Source: Achromobacter xylosoxidans
GTDB taxonomy: Bacteria > Pseudomonadota > Gammaproteobacteria > Burkholderiales > Burkholderiaceae_B
Assembly: GCF_001457475.1 (NCBI RefSeq)
Contig: NZ_LN831029.1
Location: forward strand, 1,922,001 to 1,986,000
Length of the DNA stretch: 64,000 nucleotides
Reading direction: 5' to 3'
The notes below the pieces were generated by a model, which did no database searches, was not told where the DNA came from, and saw nothing but the letters and a program-made list of their open reading frames with translations. The first letter of the stretch is position 1, and the number at the start of each line of letters is the position of its first letter. This document shows, piece by piece, positions 35,752 to 44,276 of the stretch. The translations under genes and the position numbers were made by a program.

Positions 35752-37212
35752 ATGAAAATCATCGATCCCGCTATTGCATCCCTGGCCACCGCCAAATCGC
35801 TGTTGCTCGACCCCTGGGGGCTGACCGAGGCCGACATGGCGCGCGCGCTCGGCGAAATCTTCACCCACAAGGTCGACTATGCCGACCTGTACTTCCAATA
35901 CACCCGCAGCGAAGGCTGGAGCCTGGAAGAGGGCATCGTCAAGACCGGCAGCTTCTCCATCAGCCAGGGCGTCGGCGTGCGCGCCTTGAGTGGCGAGAAA
36001 ACCGCGTTTGCCTATTCCGATTCGCTGTCGCCCGAGGCGCTGCTGTCGTCGGCCCACGCGGTGCGCGGCATCGCCCGCCGCGGCGCCGGCAAGGTCAAGG
36101 TCGCGGCGCAGGTCGAAGCCGAGATGGGCCGCAGCCTGTATGCGGACATCGATCCGGTGGCCACGCTGAGCGCCCCCGAGAAGGTCGCCTTGCTTGAACG
36201 CATCGAACGCATGGCGCGGGCCCGCGACCCGCATGTGATCCAGGTCATGGCCGGCCTGGGCGCCGAGTACGACGTGGTGCTGGTGGCCGGCAGCGATGGC
36301 CGCCTGGCCGCCGACGTGCGGCCGCTGGTGCGCCTGTCGCTGACCGTGATCGCCGAGCGCAACGGCCGGCGCGAAATGGGCCATGCGGGCGGCGGCGGCC
36401 GGCTGGGGCTGGCATATTTCACCGACGAAATGCTGCAGGGCTACGTCGAGCGCGCCGTGCACGAAGCCATGGTCAACCTGGAAGCCCGTCCCGCGCCCGC
36501 GGGCGAAATGACGGTGGTGCTGGGGTCGGGCTGGCCCGGCATCCTGCTGCACGAAGCGGTCGGCCATGGCCTGGAAGGCGACTTCAACCGCAAGGGCTCC
36601 AGCGTGTTCTCGGGCCGTATCGGTGAACGCGTCGCGTCCAAGGGCGTGACCGTGGTCGACGACGGCACCATCCCCGACCGCCGCGGTTCGCTCAACATCG
36701 ACGATGAGGGCAACGCCACCCAGCGCAACGTCCTGATCGAAGACGGCATCCTGCGCGGCTACATGCAGGACACCCTGAATGCGCGACTGATGAAGACCGC
36801 GGCCACCGGCAACGGCCGCCGCGAATCGTTCGCGCACCTGCCGATGCCGCGCATGACCAACACCTACATGCTGGCCGGCGACAAGGCGCCAGAGGAAATC
36901 ATCTCGTCCGTCAAGCGCGGCCTGTACGCGGTCAATTTCGGCGGTGGCCAGGTCGACATCACCAACGGCAAGTTCGTGTTCTCGGCCTCCGAGGCCTACA
37001 TGATCGAGGACGGCAAGGTGACGTATCCGGTCAAGGGCGCCACGCTGATCGGCAACGGCCCCGATGCCATGACCCGCGTCACCATGATCGGCGACGACCT
37101 GAAACTGGATTCGGGCGTGGGCACCTGCGGCAAGGATGGCCAGAGCGTGCCGGTGGGCGTGGGCATGCCGACCGTCCGCATGGAAGGCCTGACGGTGGGC
37201 GGCACCGCGTGA
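35752..37212 (+). CDS. tldD: Metalloprotease TldD
   Basis: 486 residues. It carries the TldD zinc motif HEAVGH in [20 protein letters not shown] and the family segments [32 protein letters not shown] and [20 protein letters not shown]. TldD works with TldE to trim peptides such as microcin B17 precursor and to degrade antitoxin CcdA; the tldE partner is not in the window. The aroG leader region starts right after the stop. Confidence 0.95.
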   Translation: MKIIDPAIASLATAKSLLLDPWGLTEADMARALGEIFTHKVDYADLYFQYTRSEGWSLEEGIVKTGSFSISQGVGVRALSGEKTAFAYSDSLSPEALLSSAHAVRGIARRGAGKVKVAAQVEAEMGRSLYADIDPVATLSAPEKVALLERIERMARARDPHVIQVMAGLGAEYDVVLVAGSDGRLAADVRPLVRLSLTVIAERNGRREMGHAGGGGRLGLAYFTDEMLQGYVERAVHEAMVNLEARPAPAGEMTVVLGSGWPGILLHEAVGHGLEGDFNRKGSSVFSGRIGERVASKGVTVVDDGTIPDRRGSLNIDDEGNATQRNVLIEDGILRGYMQDTLNARLMKTAATGNGRRESFAHLPMPRMTNTYMLAGDKAPEEIISSVKRGLYAVNFGGGQVDITNGKFVFSASEAYMIEDGKVTYPVKGATLIGNGPDAMTRVTMIGDDLKLDSGVGTCGKDGQSVPVGVGMPTVRMEGLTVGGTA

Positions 37213-37243
37213 AATGGGGCGCCGTCCGCCGCTGAAATCCGGC

Positions 37244-37272
37244 GTGACGGCTCCAAAATTTTGTGCTAGAGT
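37244..37272 (+). promoter_or_regulatory. Possible promoter of the aroG leader
   Basis: GTGACG (37244-37249) and TAGAGT (37267-37272) have a 17-base spacer. The start would fall at about 37279, one or two bases before the ATG of the leader peptide, implying leaderless translation. Both boxes are imperfect. Confidence 0.35.
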
Positions 37273-37280
37273 CTTTTCCC

Positions 37281-37364
37281 ATGAAATTCGCGTCCCCCGC
37301 CTTTTACTTTTACTTTTATGGTTTTCTGAAGCCGCTGGCGGAGGAAGGGACGCGCTCAATCTGA
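37281..37364 (+). CDS. aroG leader peptide, Phe/Tyr-rich (27 residues)
   Basis: The ORF runs ATG 37281 to TGA 37362-37364. Its product is MKFASPAFYFYFYGF followed by LKPLAEEGTRSI. Residues 8-15 are Phe-Tyr-Phe-Tyr-Phe-Tyr-Gly-Phe, a run of the end products of the pathway that the next gene (DAHP synthase) begins. This is the hallmark of a transcription-attenuation leader, like pheL. A terminator follows within 30 bases and an alternative pairing is present. No Shine-Dalgarno is visible, so translation may be leaderless. Confidence 0.75.
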   Translation: MKFASPAFYFYFYGFLKPLAEEGTRSI

Positions 37365-37417
37365 AGTTTGGAAAGAATCCCCCCAAAAAAGCCGCCAGCG
37401 AACTGGCGGCTTTTTTT
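37333..37417 (+). promoter_or_regulatory. Transcription attenuator upstream of aroG
   Basis: The terminator is GCCGCCAG (37391-37398), loop CGAA, CTGGCGGC (37403-37410), then T7 (37411-37417), with A6 in front. Its 5' arm can instead pair with CGCTGGCGG (37333-37341) inside the leader-peptide ORF: nine base pairs against CCGCCAGCG (37392-37400). A ribosome stalled on the Phe/Tyr codons (37302-37325) would leave 37333-37341 free, so the antiterminator forms. A ribosome reaching the stop codon would mask it and let the terminator form. This gives Phe/Tyr-responsive control of aroG. Confidence 0.75.
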
Positions 37418-37481
37418 GTGCCGTCAGCTTGAGGAACACCCCGGGACCGATCCCGGTGGCGGGAAACCCAGGAGCAGTACC

Positions 37482-38555
37482 GTGTCACACAATACCGACG
37501 ACCTTCGCATCCGAGAAATCAAAGAGCTGAATCCGCCCGCGCACGTGATGCGCGAGTTCGCCTGCACCAAAGAGGCCTCCGACACCGTGTTCGCCGCCCG
37601 CCAGTCGATGCACCGCATCCTGCATGGCATGGACGACCGCATGATCGTCGTGATCGGCCCGTGTTCGATCCACGACACCCGCGCGGCGATCGAATACGCG
37701 AAACGGCTCAAGCCGGTGCGCGACCGTCTGAGCGCGGATCTGGAAATCGTCATGCGCGTGTATTTCGAGAAGCCGCGCACCACGGTCGGTTGGAAAGGCC
37801 TGATCAACGATCCGGACCTGGACGGCAGCTTCGACATCAACAAGGGCGTGCGCGTGGCGCGCGAACTGCTGCTGGACATCAACAGCCTGGGCCTGCCGGC
37901 GGGGTGCGAGTTCCTGGACATGATTACGCCGCAATACATTGCGGACCTGGTTTCCTGGGGGGCGATCGGGGCGCGCACGACGGAGAGCCAGGTGCATCGC
38001 GAACTGGCGTCCGGATTGTCGTGTCCGGTGGGTTTCAAGAATGGCACCGACGGCAATGTGAAGATCGCGGTCGATGCGATCAAGGCGGCGTCGCAGCCGC
38101 ACCACTTCCTGTCGGTGACCAAGGGCGGGCATTCGGCCATCGTCTCGACGGCGGGCAACGAAGACTGTCACGTCATCCTGCGCGGCGGCAAGACGCCGAA
38201 CTACGATGCCGCCAGCGTCGACGCGGCCTGCCAGGACATGTCCAAGGCCGGCCTGGCGCAACGCGTGATGGTCGATGCCAGCCACGCCAACAGCAGCAAG
38301 AAGCCCGAGAACCAGCCGCTGGTGATCGAGGACGTGGCGCGCCAGATGGAAGCCGGCGACGCGCGCCTGGTCGGCGTGATGGTCGAAAGCCACCTGCTGG
38401 GCGGCCGCCAGGACATGGTGCCGGGCACGCCGCTGGTCTACGGCCAGAGCATCACCGACGGCTGCATCGACTGGGATGCGTCGGTGGCCGTGCTCGAGCG
38501 CCTGGCCCATGCCGTGCGTGAACGCCGCCGCGTCGCGCTGACCTCCGGCAAATAA
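37482..38555 (+). CDS. aroG: 3-deoxy-7-phosphoheptulonate (DAHP) synthase, class I, GTG start
   Basis: 357 residues from GTG 37482, seven bases after AGGAG; the frame reads back into the attenuator terminator, so longer starts are rejected. It condenses phosphoenolpyruvate and erythrose-4-phosphate, the first step to aromatic amino acids. Family motifs are VVIGPCSIHD, RVYFEKPRTTVGWKG, PVGFKNGTDGN and HVILRGGKTPNYD. The FLSVTKGGHSAI segment resembles E. coli AroG (FLSVTKWGHSAI) more than AroF, hinting at phenylalanine feedback; this is inference. Expression is probably attenuated by the upstream leader. Confidence 0.96.
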   Translation: MSHNTDDLRIREIKELNPPAHVMREFACTKEASDTVFAARQSMHRILHGMDDRMIVVIGPCSIHDTRAAIEYAKRLKPVRDRLSADLEIVMRVYFEKPRTTVGWKGLINDPDLDGSFDINKGVRVARELLLDINSLGLPAGCEFLDMITPQYIADLVSWGAIGARTTESQVHRELASGLSCPVGFKNGTDGNVKIAVDAIKAASQPHHFLSVTKGGHSAIVSTAGNEDCHVILRGGKTPNYDAASVDAACQDMSKAGLAQRVMVDASHANSSKKPENQPLVIEDVARQMEAGDARLVGVMVESHLLGGRQDMVPGTPLVYGQSITDGCIDWDASVAVLERLAHAVRERRRVALTSGK

Positions 38556-38564
38556 GGCAGGATT

Positions 38565-38596
38565 GCCGCAAGCCGCCGCGGGCGGCGGTTTGCGGC
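38565..38596 (+). terminator. Long stem-loop after aroG
   Basis: GCCGCAAGCCGCCGC (38565-38579) pairs with GCGGCGGTTTGCGGC (38582-38596), with one G-T wobble and almost no loop. No T run follows. It lies 10 bases after the aroG stop and may stabilise the mRNA end or act with Rho. Confidence 0.5.
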
Positions 38597-38653
38597 GCAG
38601 CAAGGCGGGCGGCGTAGAATAGCCGGATTACCCAACCCGAGAATCCGCTGATC

Positions 38654-40063
38654 ATGAATGCTCCCCTGCACGCTGAATCGCTGCGCCGCGCGGTGCCGGC
38701 CGCCTGTCTCGAGGCCCTGCGCGCCCGCTTTGGCGATCGTTTCTCCGAGTCTTCCGCGGTGCGCGAGCACCACGGCCGCGATGAATCGCCGTATCCGGCG
38801 ATGCTGCCCGACGCCGTCGTCTTCGCCCAGAGCACCGAGGAAGTCGCCGAGGTCGCCAGGCTGTGCAACGAACACCGCGTGCCGCTGATTCCCTATGGCG
38901 CGGGTTCGTCGCTGGAAGGCCACATCCTGGCGATCCAGGGCGGCATCAGCCTGGACCTGTCGCAGATGAACAAGGTGCTGGCCGTCAACGCCGAAGACCT
39001 GACCGCGACGGTGCAGGCGGGCGTGCTGCGCAAGCAGCTCAATGAAGAGATCCGCAGCACCGGCCTGTTCTTCCCGATCGATCCGGGCGCCGACGCCAGC
39101 CTGGGCGGCATGGCCGCCACGCGCGCCTCCGGCACCAACGCCGTGCGCTACGGCACCATGCGCGAAAACGTCATGTCGCTGACCGTGGTCACCGCCGACG
39201 GCCGCATCGTGCGCACCGCCGGCCGCGCCCGCAAGTCGTCGGCCGGCTACGACCTGACCCGCATCTTCGTCGGCAGCGAAGGCACGCTCGGCATCATCAC
39301 CGAAGTGACGGTGCGCCTGTATCCGCAGCCCGAGGCCGTGTCGGCCGCGGTCTGCAACTTCCCCACGCTCGACGCCGCGGTGCAAAGCGTGATCGAGATC
39401 ATCCAGATGGGCGTGCCGGTGGCGCGTGTCGAGTTCATGGACGCGGCCAGCGTGCGCGCCGTCAACCTGCACAGCAAGCTGACGTTGCGCGAGACGCCGC
39501 TGCTGGTGTTCGAATTCCACGGCAGTCCGGCGGGCGTGCAGGAGCAGGCCGAGACCGTGCAGGCCATCACCGCCGAGCATGGCGGCATGGACTTCGAATG
39601 GGCCGAGCGCCCCGAGGACCGCAGCCGCCTGTGGACCGCGCGCCACAATGCCTACTTCGCCGGCCTGCAACTGCGTCCGGGATGCCGCGCCAGCACCACC
39701 GACGTGTGCGTGCCGATTTCGCGCCTGGCCGATTGCGTGCGCGACACCGTCGAGGAACTGGACCGGGCCAGCTTCCCGTACACCATCGTCGGCCACGTCG
39801 GCGACGGCAATTTCCACGTGCTGATGTTGCTGGACGCCGACAGCGAACGCGAATGGCAGGAGTCGGAAACCATCAACCACAACCTGGTGCGGCGCGCGAT
39901 CGCCGCCGACGGCACCTGCACCGGCGAACACGGCGTCGGCCTGCACAAGATGCAGTTCATGGCCGAAGAGCATGGTGATGACGCGCTGGACCTGATGCGC
40001 AGCCTCAAGCATGCGTTCGATCCGAACAACATCCTGAACCCGGGCAAGATCGTGTCCTGGTGA
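38654..40063 (+). CDS. FAD-binding oxidoreductase, D-lactate/2-hydroxyacid dehydrogenase type
   Basis: 469 residues. N-terminal FAD_binding_4 domain (VPLIPYGAGSSLEGHILAIQGG, GADASLGGMAATRASGTNAV, VGSEGTLGIITEVTVRL) and C-terminal FAD-oxidase domain (VGHVGDGNFHVLMLLD, GTCTGEHGVGLHKMQF, DPNNILNPGK). The paralogous glcD lies just downstream, but this gene is closer to the mitochondrial D-lactate dehydrogenase group than to GlcD. TAGAAT at 38615-38620 is a possible -10. A strong terminator follows, so it is a separate transcript from glcDEF. Confidence 0.88.
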   Translation: MNAPLHAESLRRAVPAACLEALRARFGDRFSESSAVREHHGRDESPYPAMLPDAVVFAQSTEEVAEVARLCNEHRVPLIPYGAGSSLEGHILAIQGGISLDLSQMNKVLAVNAEDLTATVQAGVLRKQLNEEIRSTGLFFPIDPGADASLGGMAATRASGTNAVRYGTMRENVMSLTVVTADGRIVRTAGRARKSSAGYDLTRIFVGSEGTLGIITEVTVRLYPQPEAVSAAVCNFPTLDAAVQSVIEIIQMGVPVARVEFMDAASVRAVNLHSKLTLRETPLLVFEFHGSPAGVQEQAETVQAITAEHGGMDFEWAERPEDRSRLWTARHNAYFAGLQLRPGCRASTTDVCVPISRLADCVRDTVEELDRASFPYTIVGHVGDGNFHVLMLLDADSEREWQESETINHNLVRRAIAADGTCTGEHGVGLHKMQFMAEEHGDDALDLMRSLKHAFDPNNILNPGKIVSW

Positions 40064-40089
40064 GTCGTCCCAAGGGGCGCAGATGAAGG

Positions 40090-40118
40090 CCGGCGGGGGC
40101 GACCCGCCGGTTTTTTTT
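40090..40118 (+). terminator. Rho-independent terminator after the FAD-linked dehydrogenase
   Basis: CCGGCGGG (40090-40097) pairs with CCCGCCGG (40103-40110) around GGCGA, followed by eight T. Confidence 0.95.
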
Positions 40119-40154
40119 CGTCCAGCGGAACCGGCGACGGGCATGGCCGAGAGG

Positions 40155-40175
40155 CATTCCCAATGGATGGGAATG
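40155..40175. promoter_or_regulatory. Perfect inverted repeat upstream of glcD
   Basis: CATTCCCA (40155-40162) and TGGGAATG (40168-40175) flank ATGGA. Lying between the previous terminator and glcD, it is a candidate operator for glc gene control. The core TGGGAAT also occurs in the inverted repeat at 35140-35158. Confidence 0.4.
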
Positions 40176-40330
40176 AAGCGGGCGCCTGGGCCGGCAACGT
40201 CCATGTCCATTCGGCGCGCAGGGACTTTACGGCTGGTTACGTCTGTGCGCCCTTGTGGCCGGCGGATGTACGCAGGATGCGGGTAAATCCCGGCCTGCGT
40301 CCAATCTGCGGTCGCGCTATTGTTGCGCTC

Positions 40331-41830
40331 ATGAATTCACTGGTCGAAACCGGCCTGGCTCAAGCGCAGGCGCCTTATTCGTTGCAGCAACTCGTCGAGG
40401 CGTTGTCGGCCGCGCTGCCGTCGCATTGCGTGCTGTTTCGTGAAGAGGACACGCGTCCCTACGAATGCGACGGCCTGTCGCTGTACCGCGCGCTGCCGGC
40501 GGTAGTGGCCCTGCCCGAGAGCGAAGAGCAGGTGCAGGCCGTGATGCGCATCTGCAAGCGCCTGAATGCCCCGGTGGTCGCGCGCGGCGCCGGCACCGGC
40601 CTGTCGGGCGGCGCCATGCCGCACAGCCAGGGCGTGCTGCTGGGCCTGTCCAAATTCAATCGCATCAAGCATATCGACCTGGCCAGCGCGACCGCGGTGG
40701 TCGAGCCCGGTGTGCGCAACCTGGCCATTTCGGAGGCCGCGGCGCCCTATGGGCTGTACTACGCGCCGGATCCTTCCAGCCAGATCGCCTGTTCGATCGG
40801 CGGCAACGTCGCCGAGAATTCGGGCGGCGTGCATTGCTTGAAGTACGGCCTGACCGTGCACAACGTGCTGCGGGTGCGCATGGTCACCATCGACGGCGAC
40901 GTGGTGGAACTGGGTTCCGAGGCGCCGGACGCGCCGGGACTGGATCTGCTGTCGGTATTCATCGGCTCGGAAGGCATGCTGGGGGTGGTGACCGAAGTGA
41001 CGGTCAAGCTGATTCCCAAGCCGGCCTGCGCCCAGGTCGTGATGGCCAGCTTTTCCAGCGTCGAGGCCGCGGGCAACGCGGTGACGCAGGTGATCGCCGA
41101 CGGCATCATTCCCGCCGGGCTCGAGATGATGGACCGGCGCGCCACGCACATGGTCGAACCCTTCGTGCGCGCCGGCTACGACATGGACGCGCAGGCCATC
41201 CTGCTGTGCGAATCCGACGGCACGCCGGAGGAAGTGGCGCACGAGATCGCGCGCATGGAAGCCATCTTCCGCGCGGCCGGGTCCACCCGCTGCCAGGTGT
41301 CGGCCTCGGAGGCCGAGCGGCTCAAATTCTGGGCGGGGCGCAAGAACGCGTTTCCCGCCGCCGGGCGCGTGTCGCCCGATTACTACTGCATGGACGGCAC
41401 GATTCCGCGCCGTCATCTCGCCCGGGTGCTGGGCGCCATCGAGCAAATGGAAGACGAGTTCGGCCTGCGTTGCGCCAACGTGTTCCATGCGGGCGATGGC
41501 AACCTGCATCCGTTGATCCTGTTCGATTCGAATAAACCGGACGAAGTGGAGCGCGCCGAGAAATTCGGTGCGGCCATACTCGAACTGTGCGTGCAGGTGG
41601 GAGGAACCGTGACTGGAGAGCACGGTGTGGGAATGGAGAAAATAAATCAAATGTGCGTGCAATTCTCTCGCGAAGAACTCGACGCGTTCCTGGCGGTCAA
41701 GCGGGCATTCGATCCGCCGTGCCTGCTCAATCCCGAAAAGGTCATACCTACGCTGGCCCGCTGCGCTGAATACGGCAAGATGCACGTACACGCGGGCGAG
41801 CTGCGCTTCCCGGATCTCGCACGCTTCTAG
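40331..41830 (+). CDS. glcD: Glycolate oxidase FAD subunit GlcD
   Basis: 499 residues from ATG 40331 (MNSLVETGLAQAQAPYSLQQ), the usual GlcD size; the frame is open to 40163 but upstream residues are not family-like. FAD_binding_4 motifs (VVARGAGTGLSGGAMPHSQG, SIGGNVAENSGGVHCLKYG, IGSEGMLGVVTEVTVKLIP) and the C-terminal NVFHAGDGNLHPLILFD and GEHGVGMEKIN are clear. With GlcE and GlcF it oxidises glycolate to glyoxylate at the membrane. glcE starts 12 bases later. Confidence 0.96.
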   Translation: MNSLVETGLAQAQAPYSLQQLVEALSAALPSHCVLFREEDTRPYECDGLSLYRALPAVVALPESEEQVQAVMRICKRLNAPVVARGAGTGLSGGAMPHSQGVLLGLSKFNRIKHIDLASATAVVEPGVRNLAISEAAAPYGLYYAPDPSSQIACSIGGNVAENSGGVHCLKYGLTVHNVLRVRMVTIDGDVVELGSEAPDAPGLDLLSVFIGSEGMLGVVTEVTVKLIPKPACAQVVMASFSSVEAAGNAVTQVIADGIIPAGLEMMDRRATHMVEPFVRAGYDMDAQAILLCESDGTPEEVAHEIARMEAIFRAAGSTRCQVSASEAERLKFWAGRKNAFPAAGRVSPDYYCMDGTIPRRHLARVLGAIEQMEDEFGLRCANVFHAGDGNLHPLILFDSNKPDEVERAEKFGAAILELCVQVGGTVTGEHGVGMEKINQMCVQFSREELDAFLAVKRAFDPPCLLNPEKVIPTLARCAEYGKMHVHAGELRFPDLARF

Positions 41831-41842
41831 GACGTCTCCCTT

Positions 41843-42946
41843 ATGGACTTCGTCCTGTCGGAATTGTGCGACCAGGTCATGACGGCTCGCGCCGGTCACA
41901 AGCCGCTGTTCGTCATGGGCGGCGGCAGCAAGGCGTTCTACGGCAACTACCGGCCGGTGACGCCGCAGGATGGCCATTGCCTGCTGGACATGACCCCGTA
42001 TCGCGGCATCGTCAGCTATCACCCGTCGGAACTGGTGGTGACGGTCAGGGCCGGCACGCCGCTGGCGGAACTGGAGGCGGCGCTGGCCGAGCACGGCCAG
42101 ATGCTGGCCTTCGAACCCCCGCATTTCTCGCCCGCCGCCACCATCGGCGGCTGCGTGGCCGCGGGACTGTCGGGGCCGCGCCGCATGAGCGCCGGCGCCT
42201 TGCGCGACTTCGTGCTGGGCGCGCAGCTGCTGGATTCCGACGGCCGGGTGCTGTCGTTCGGCGGCGAGGTCATGAAAAACGTGGCCGGCTACGATGTGTC
42301 GCGGTTGCTGGCCGGTTCGCATGGCATCTTCGGCGCGATCCTCGAAGTGTCGCTCAAGGTCGTGCCTCGGCCGATGGAAGAACTGACGCTGGCGTTGCCG
42401 GCGACGCAGGCCCAGGCCCTGGCCAGCTTCGCGCTGTGGCGCGGCAAGCCCTTGCCGATTTCGGCGACCAGCTGGGTGGGCGGTGCCGACGAGGAAGGCC
42501 AGATGCACGTGCGCCTGTCGGGCGCGCCGCCGGCCATCGCCAGCGCGCGGCAGGTGATCGGCGGGGATCCGCTGGCGCCGGAGGCGGCGCAAGCCTGGTG
42601 GAGCGGGCTGCGCGAACAGACCCATCCGTTCTTCGCGCCGGGCCAGCCCTTGTGGCGATTGGCCCTGCCGCCGACGGCGGCGGCGATTGGCGGCGGCCAG
42701 GCCCTGGTGGAGTGGGGCGGCGGCCAGCGCTGGCTGTCGGGCGCGCAGGATGCCGCCGAGCTGCGCGAACTGGCGCAACGGTTGGGCGGCCATGCGACGC
42801 TGTTCCGTACGGCAGGCACGCGGCCGCCGACCGACGGCGTGTTCCATCCGCTGTCGCCGGGCGTGGCGCTGATTACGCGCCGCCTCAAGCAAGAACTCGA
42901 TCCGGCGGGGCTGTTCAATCCCGGCCGGCTGGTCCTGGAGCTATAG
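41843..42946 (+). CDS. glcE: Glycolate oxidase FAD-binding subunit GlcE
   Basis: 367 residues, typical of GlcE. It resembles GlcD's FAD domain but lacks the full C-terminal catalytic half: GGGSKAFYGN, PSELVVTVRAGTPLAELEAAL, FSPAATIGGCVAAGLSGPRR and EVMKNVAGYDVSRLLAGSHG. It lies between glcD (12 bases) and glcF (5 bases) in one operon. Confidence 0.96.
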   Translation: MDFVLSELCDQVMTARAGHKPLFVMGGGSKAFYGNYRPVTPQDGHCLLDMTPYRGIVSYHPSELVVTVRAGTPLAELEAALAEHGQMLAFEPPHFSPAATIGGCVAAGLSGPRRMSAGALRDFVLGAQLLDSDGRVLSFGGEVMKNVAGYDVSRLLAGSHGIFGAILEVSLKVVPRPMEELTLALPATQAQALASFALWRGKPLPISATSWVGGADEEGQMHVRLSGAPPAIASARQVIGGDPLAPEAAQAWWSGLREQTHPFFAPGQPLWRLALPPTAAAIGGGQALVEWGGGQRWLSGAQDAAELRELAQRLGGHATLFRTAGTRPPTDGVFHPLSPGVALITRRLKQELDPAGLFNPGRLVLEL

Positions 42947-42951
42947 GCATC

Positions 42952-44181
42952 ATGCAAACCAATCTGGCAGCCTGGGCCCGCGATACCGACCTGGGCAAAG
43001 AGGCCGACGCGATCCTGCGGCGCTGCGTGCACTGCGGCTTCTGCACCGCCACCTGTCCCACCTACCAGGTGCTGGGCGATGAACTGGACAGCCCGCGCGG
43101 CCGCATCTACCTGATCAAGCAGGTGCTGGAAGGCGCCGAACCGACGCAGTCGACCCAGCAGCACCTGGATCGCTGCCTGACCTGCCGCAATTGCGAAACC
43201 ACTTGCCCGTCGGGCGTGGAATATGGGCATCTGGTGGACATCGGCCGCCAGATCGTCGAGGAACGCGTGCCGCGGCCCTGGGCCGAGAAGGCCAAGCGCA
43301 AGATGCTGCGCCGGGCCATGCTGTCGCCGCTGTTCGGGCCCGCCATGCGGGCGGGCCAGGCCGTGCGCGGGCTGTTGCCCGAGGCGCTAAAGCGCAAGGT
43401 GCCGGAACGGCGTCCCGCCGGCGCGCTCCCGCAAGTGGCCGGGCATGGCCGCCAGGTGCTGATGCTCGCCGGCTGCGTGCAGCCGTCGATGATGCCGACG
43501 ATCGACGCCGCCACCATCCGCGTGCTGGATGCCATCGGCATCGGCGCGCGCATTGCCCCGGGCGCCGGCTGCTGCGGCGCCGCCAGCTTTCACCTGGACG
43601 CGCAGGCGGCCGCGCTCGACCAGATGCGCGCCAACATCGACGCGTGGTGGCCGCTAGTGAAGGATGGCGGGATCGAAGCCGTCGTCATGAATGCGTCGGG
43701 TTGCGGCGCCATGGTCAAGGAGTATGCGCATCACCTGCGCCATGATCCCGCCTACGCCCAGCGGGCGGCGGACATCGTGGCGCTGGTCAAGGACGTGGCG
43801 GAAATCGTGGCGCCGCACGCGGCGCAACTGCGCCAGCGGCTGGCGGGCAAGGGCGCGCGGGCATCGTTCCACCCGCCATGCACCCTGCAGCACTGGCAGG
43901 GACTGCGGCCGTTGTCGGAACGATTGCTGGTCGAGTTGGGGTTCGAGTTGCAGCCGTTTGCGGAGCAGCACCTGTGCTGCGGCTCGGCGGGCGCGTATTC
44001 AGTGCTGAATCCCGAAATCGCGTTGGCGCTGCGCGACCGCAAGCTGGCCGCGATCGCGCCGGCCGCGCCGGACGTGATCCTGTCGGCCAATATCGGCTGC
44101 ATCGGGCACTTGCAAAGCGGCACCAGCACGCCGGTGCGGCACTGGATCGAAGTGGTGGACGAGCAACTGGCGCCGGCCTGA
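42952..44181 (+). CDS. glcF: Glycolate oxidase iron-sulfur subunit GlcF
   Basis: 409 residues from ATG 42952 (MQTNLAAWARDTDLGKEADA). Two [4Fe-4S] motifs are intact: CVHCGFCTATCPTY and CLTCRNCETTCPSG. Two CCG domains follow (GAGCCGAASFHLDAQ and HLCCGSAGAYSVLNP, each with paired cysteines). It passes electrons from GlcDE to the quinone pool. The hairpin at 44237-44269 lies between glcF and the converging pntB. Confidence 0.97.
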   Translation: MQTNLAAWARDTDLGKEADAILRRCVHCGFCTATCPTYQVLGDELDSPRGRIYLIKQVLEGAEPTQSTQQHLDRCLTCRNCETTCPSGVEYGHLVDIGRQIVEERVPRPWAEKAKRKMLRRAMLSPLFGPAMRAGQAVRGLLPEALKRKVPERRPAGALPQVAGHGRQVLMLAGCVQPSMMPTIDAATIRVLDAIGIGARIAPGAGCCGAASFHLDAQAAALDQMRANIDAWWPLVKDGGIEAVVMNASGCGAMVKEYAHHLRHDPAYAQRAADIVALVKDVAEIVAPHAAQLRQRLAGKGARASFHPPCTLQHWQGLRPLSERLLVELGFELQPFAEQHLCCGSAGAYSVLNPEIALALRDRKLAAIAPAAPDVILSANIGCIGHLQSGTSTPVRHWIEVVDEQLAPA

Positions 44182-44236
44182 TCGCGCGGACGTTGCCGCG
44201 GACATTGGGCGTGCGGCCGCAGCCTGGGCAGGCAGC

Positions 44237-44269
44237 GGCCTCGCGAATGCGCATGCGCATCGCGAGGCC
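44237..44269. terminator. Palindromic hairpin between convergent glcF and pntB
   Basis: GGCCTCGCG (44237-44245) pairs with CGCGAGGCC (44261-44269), and between them ATGCGCATGCGCAT (44247-44260) is itself a perfect palindrome; only A44246 is unpaired. No T run follows on either side. Confidence 0.55.
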
Positions 44270-44276
44270 ACGCGCA

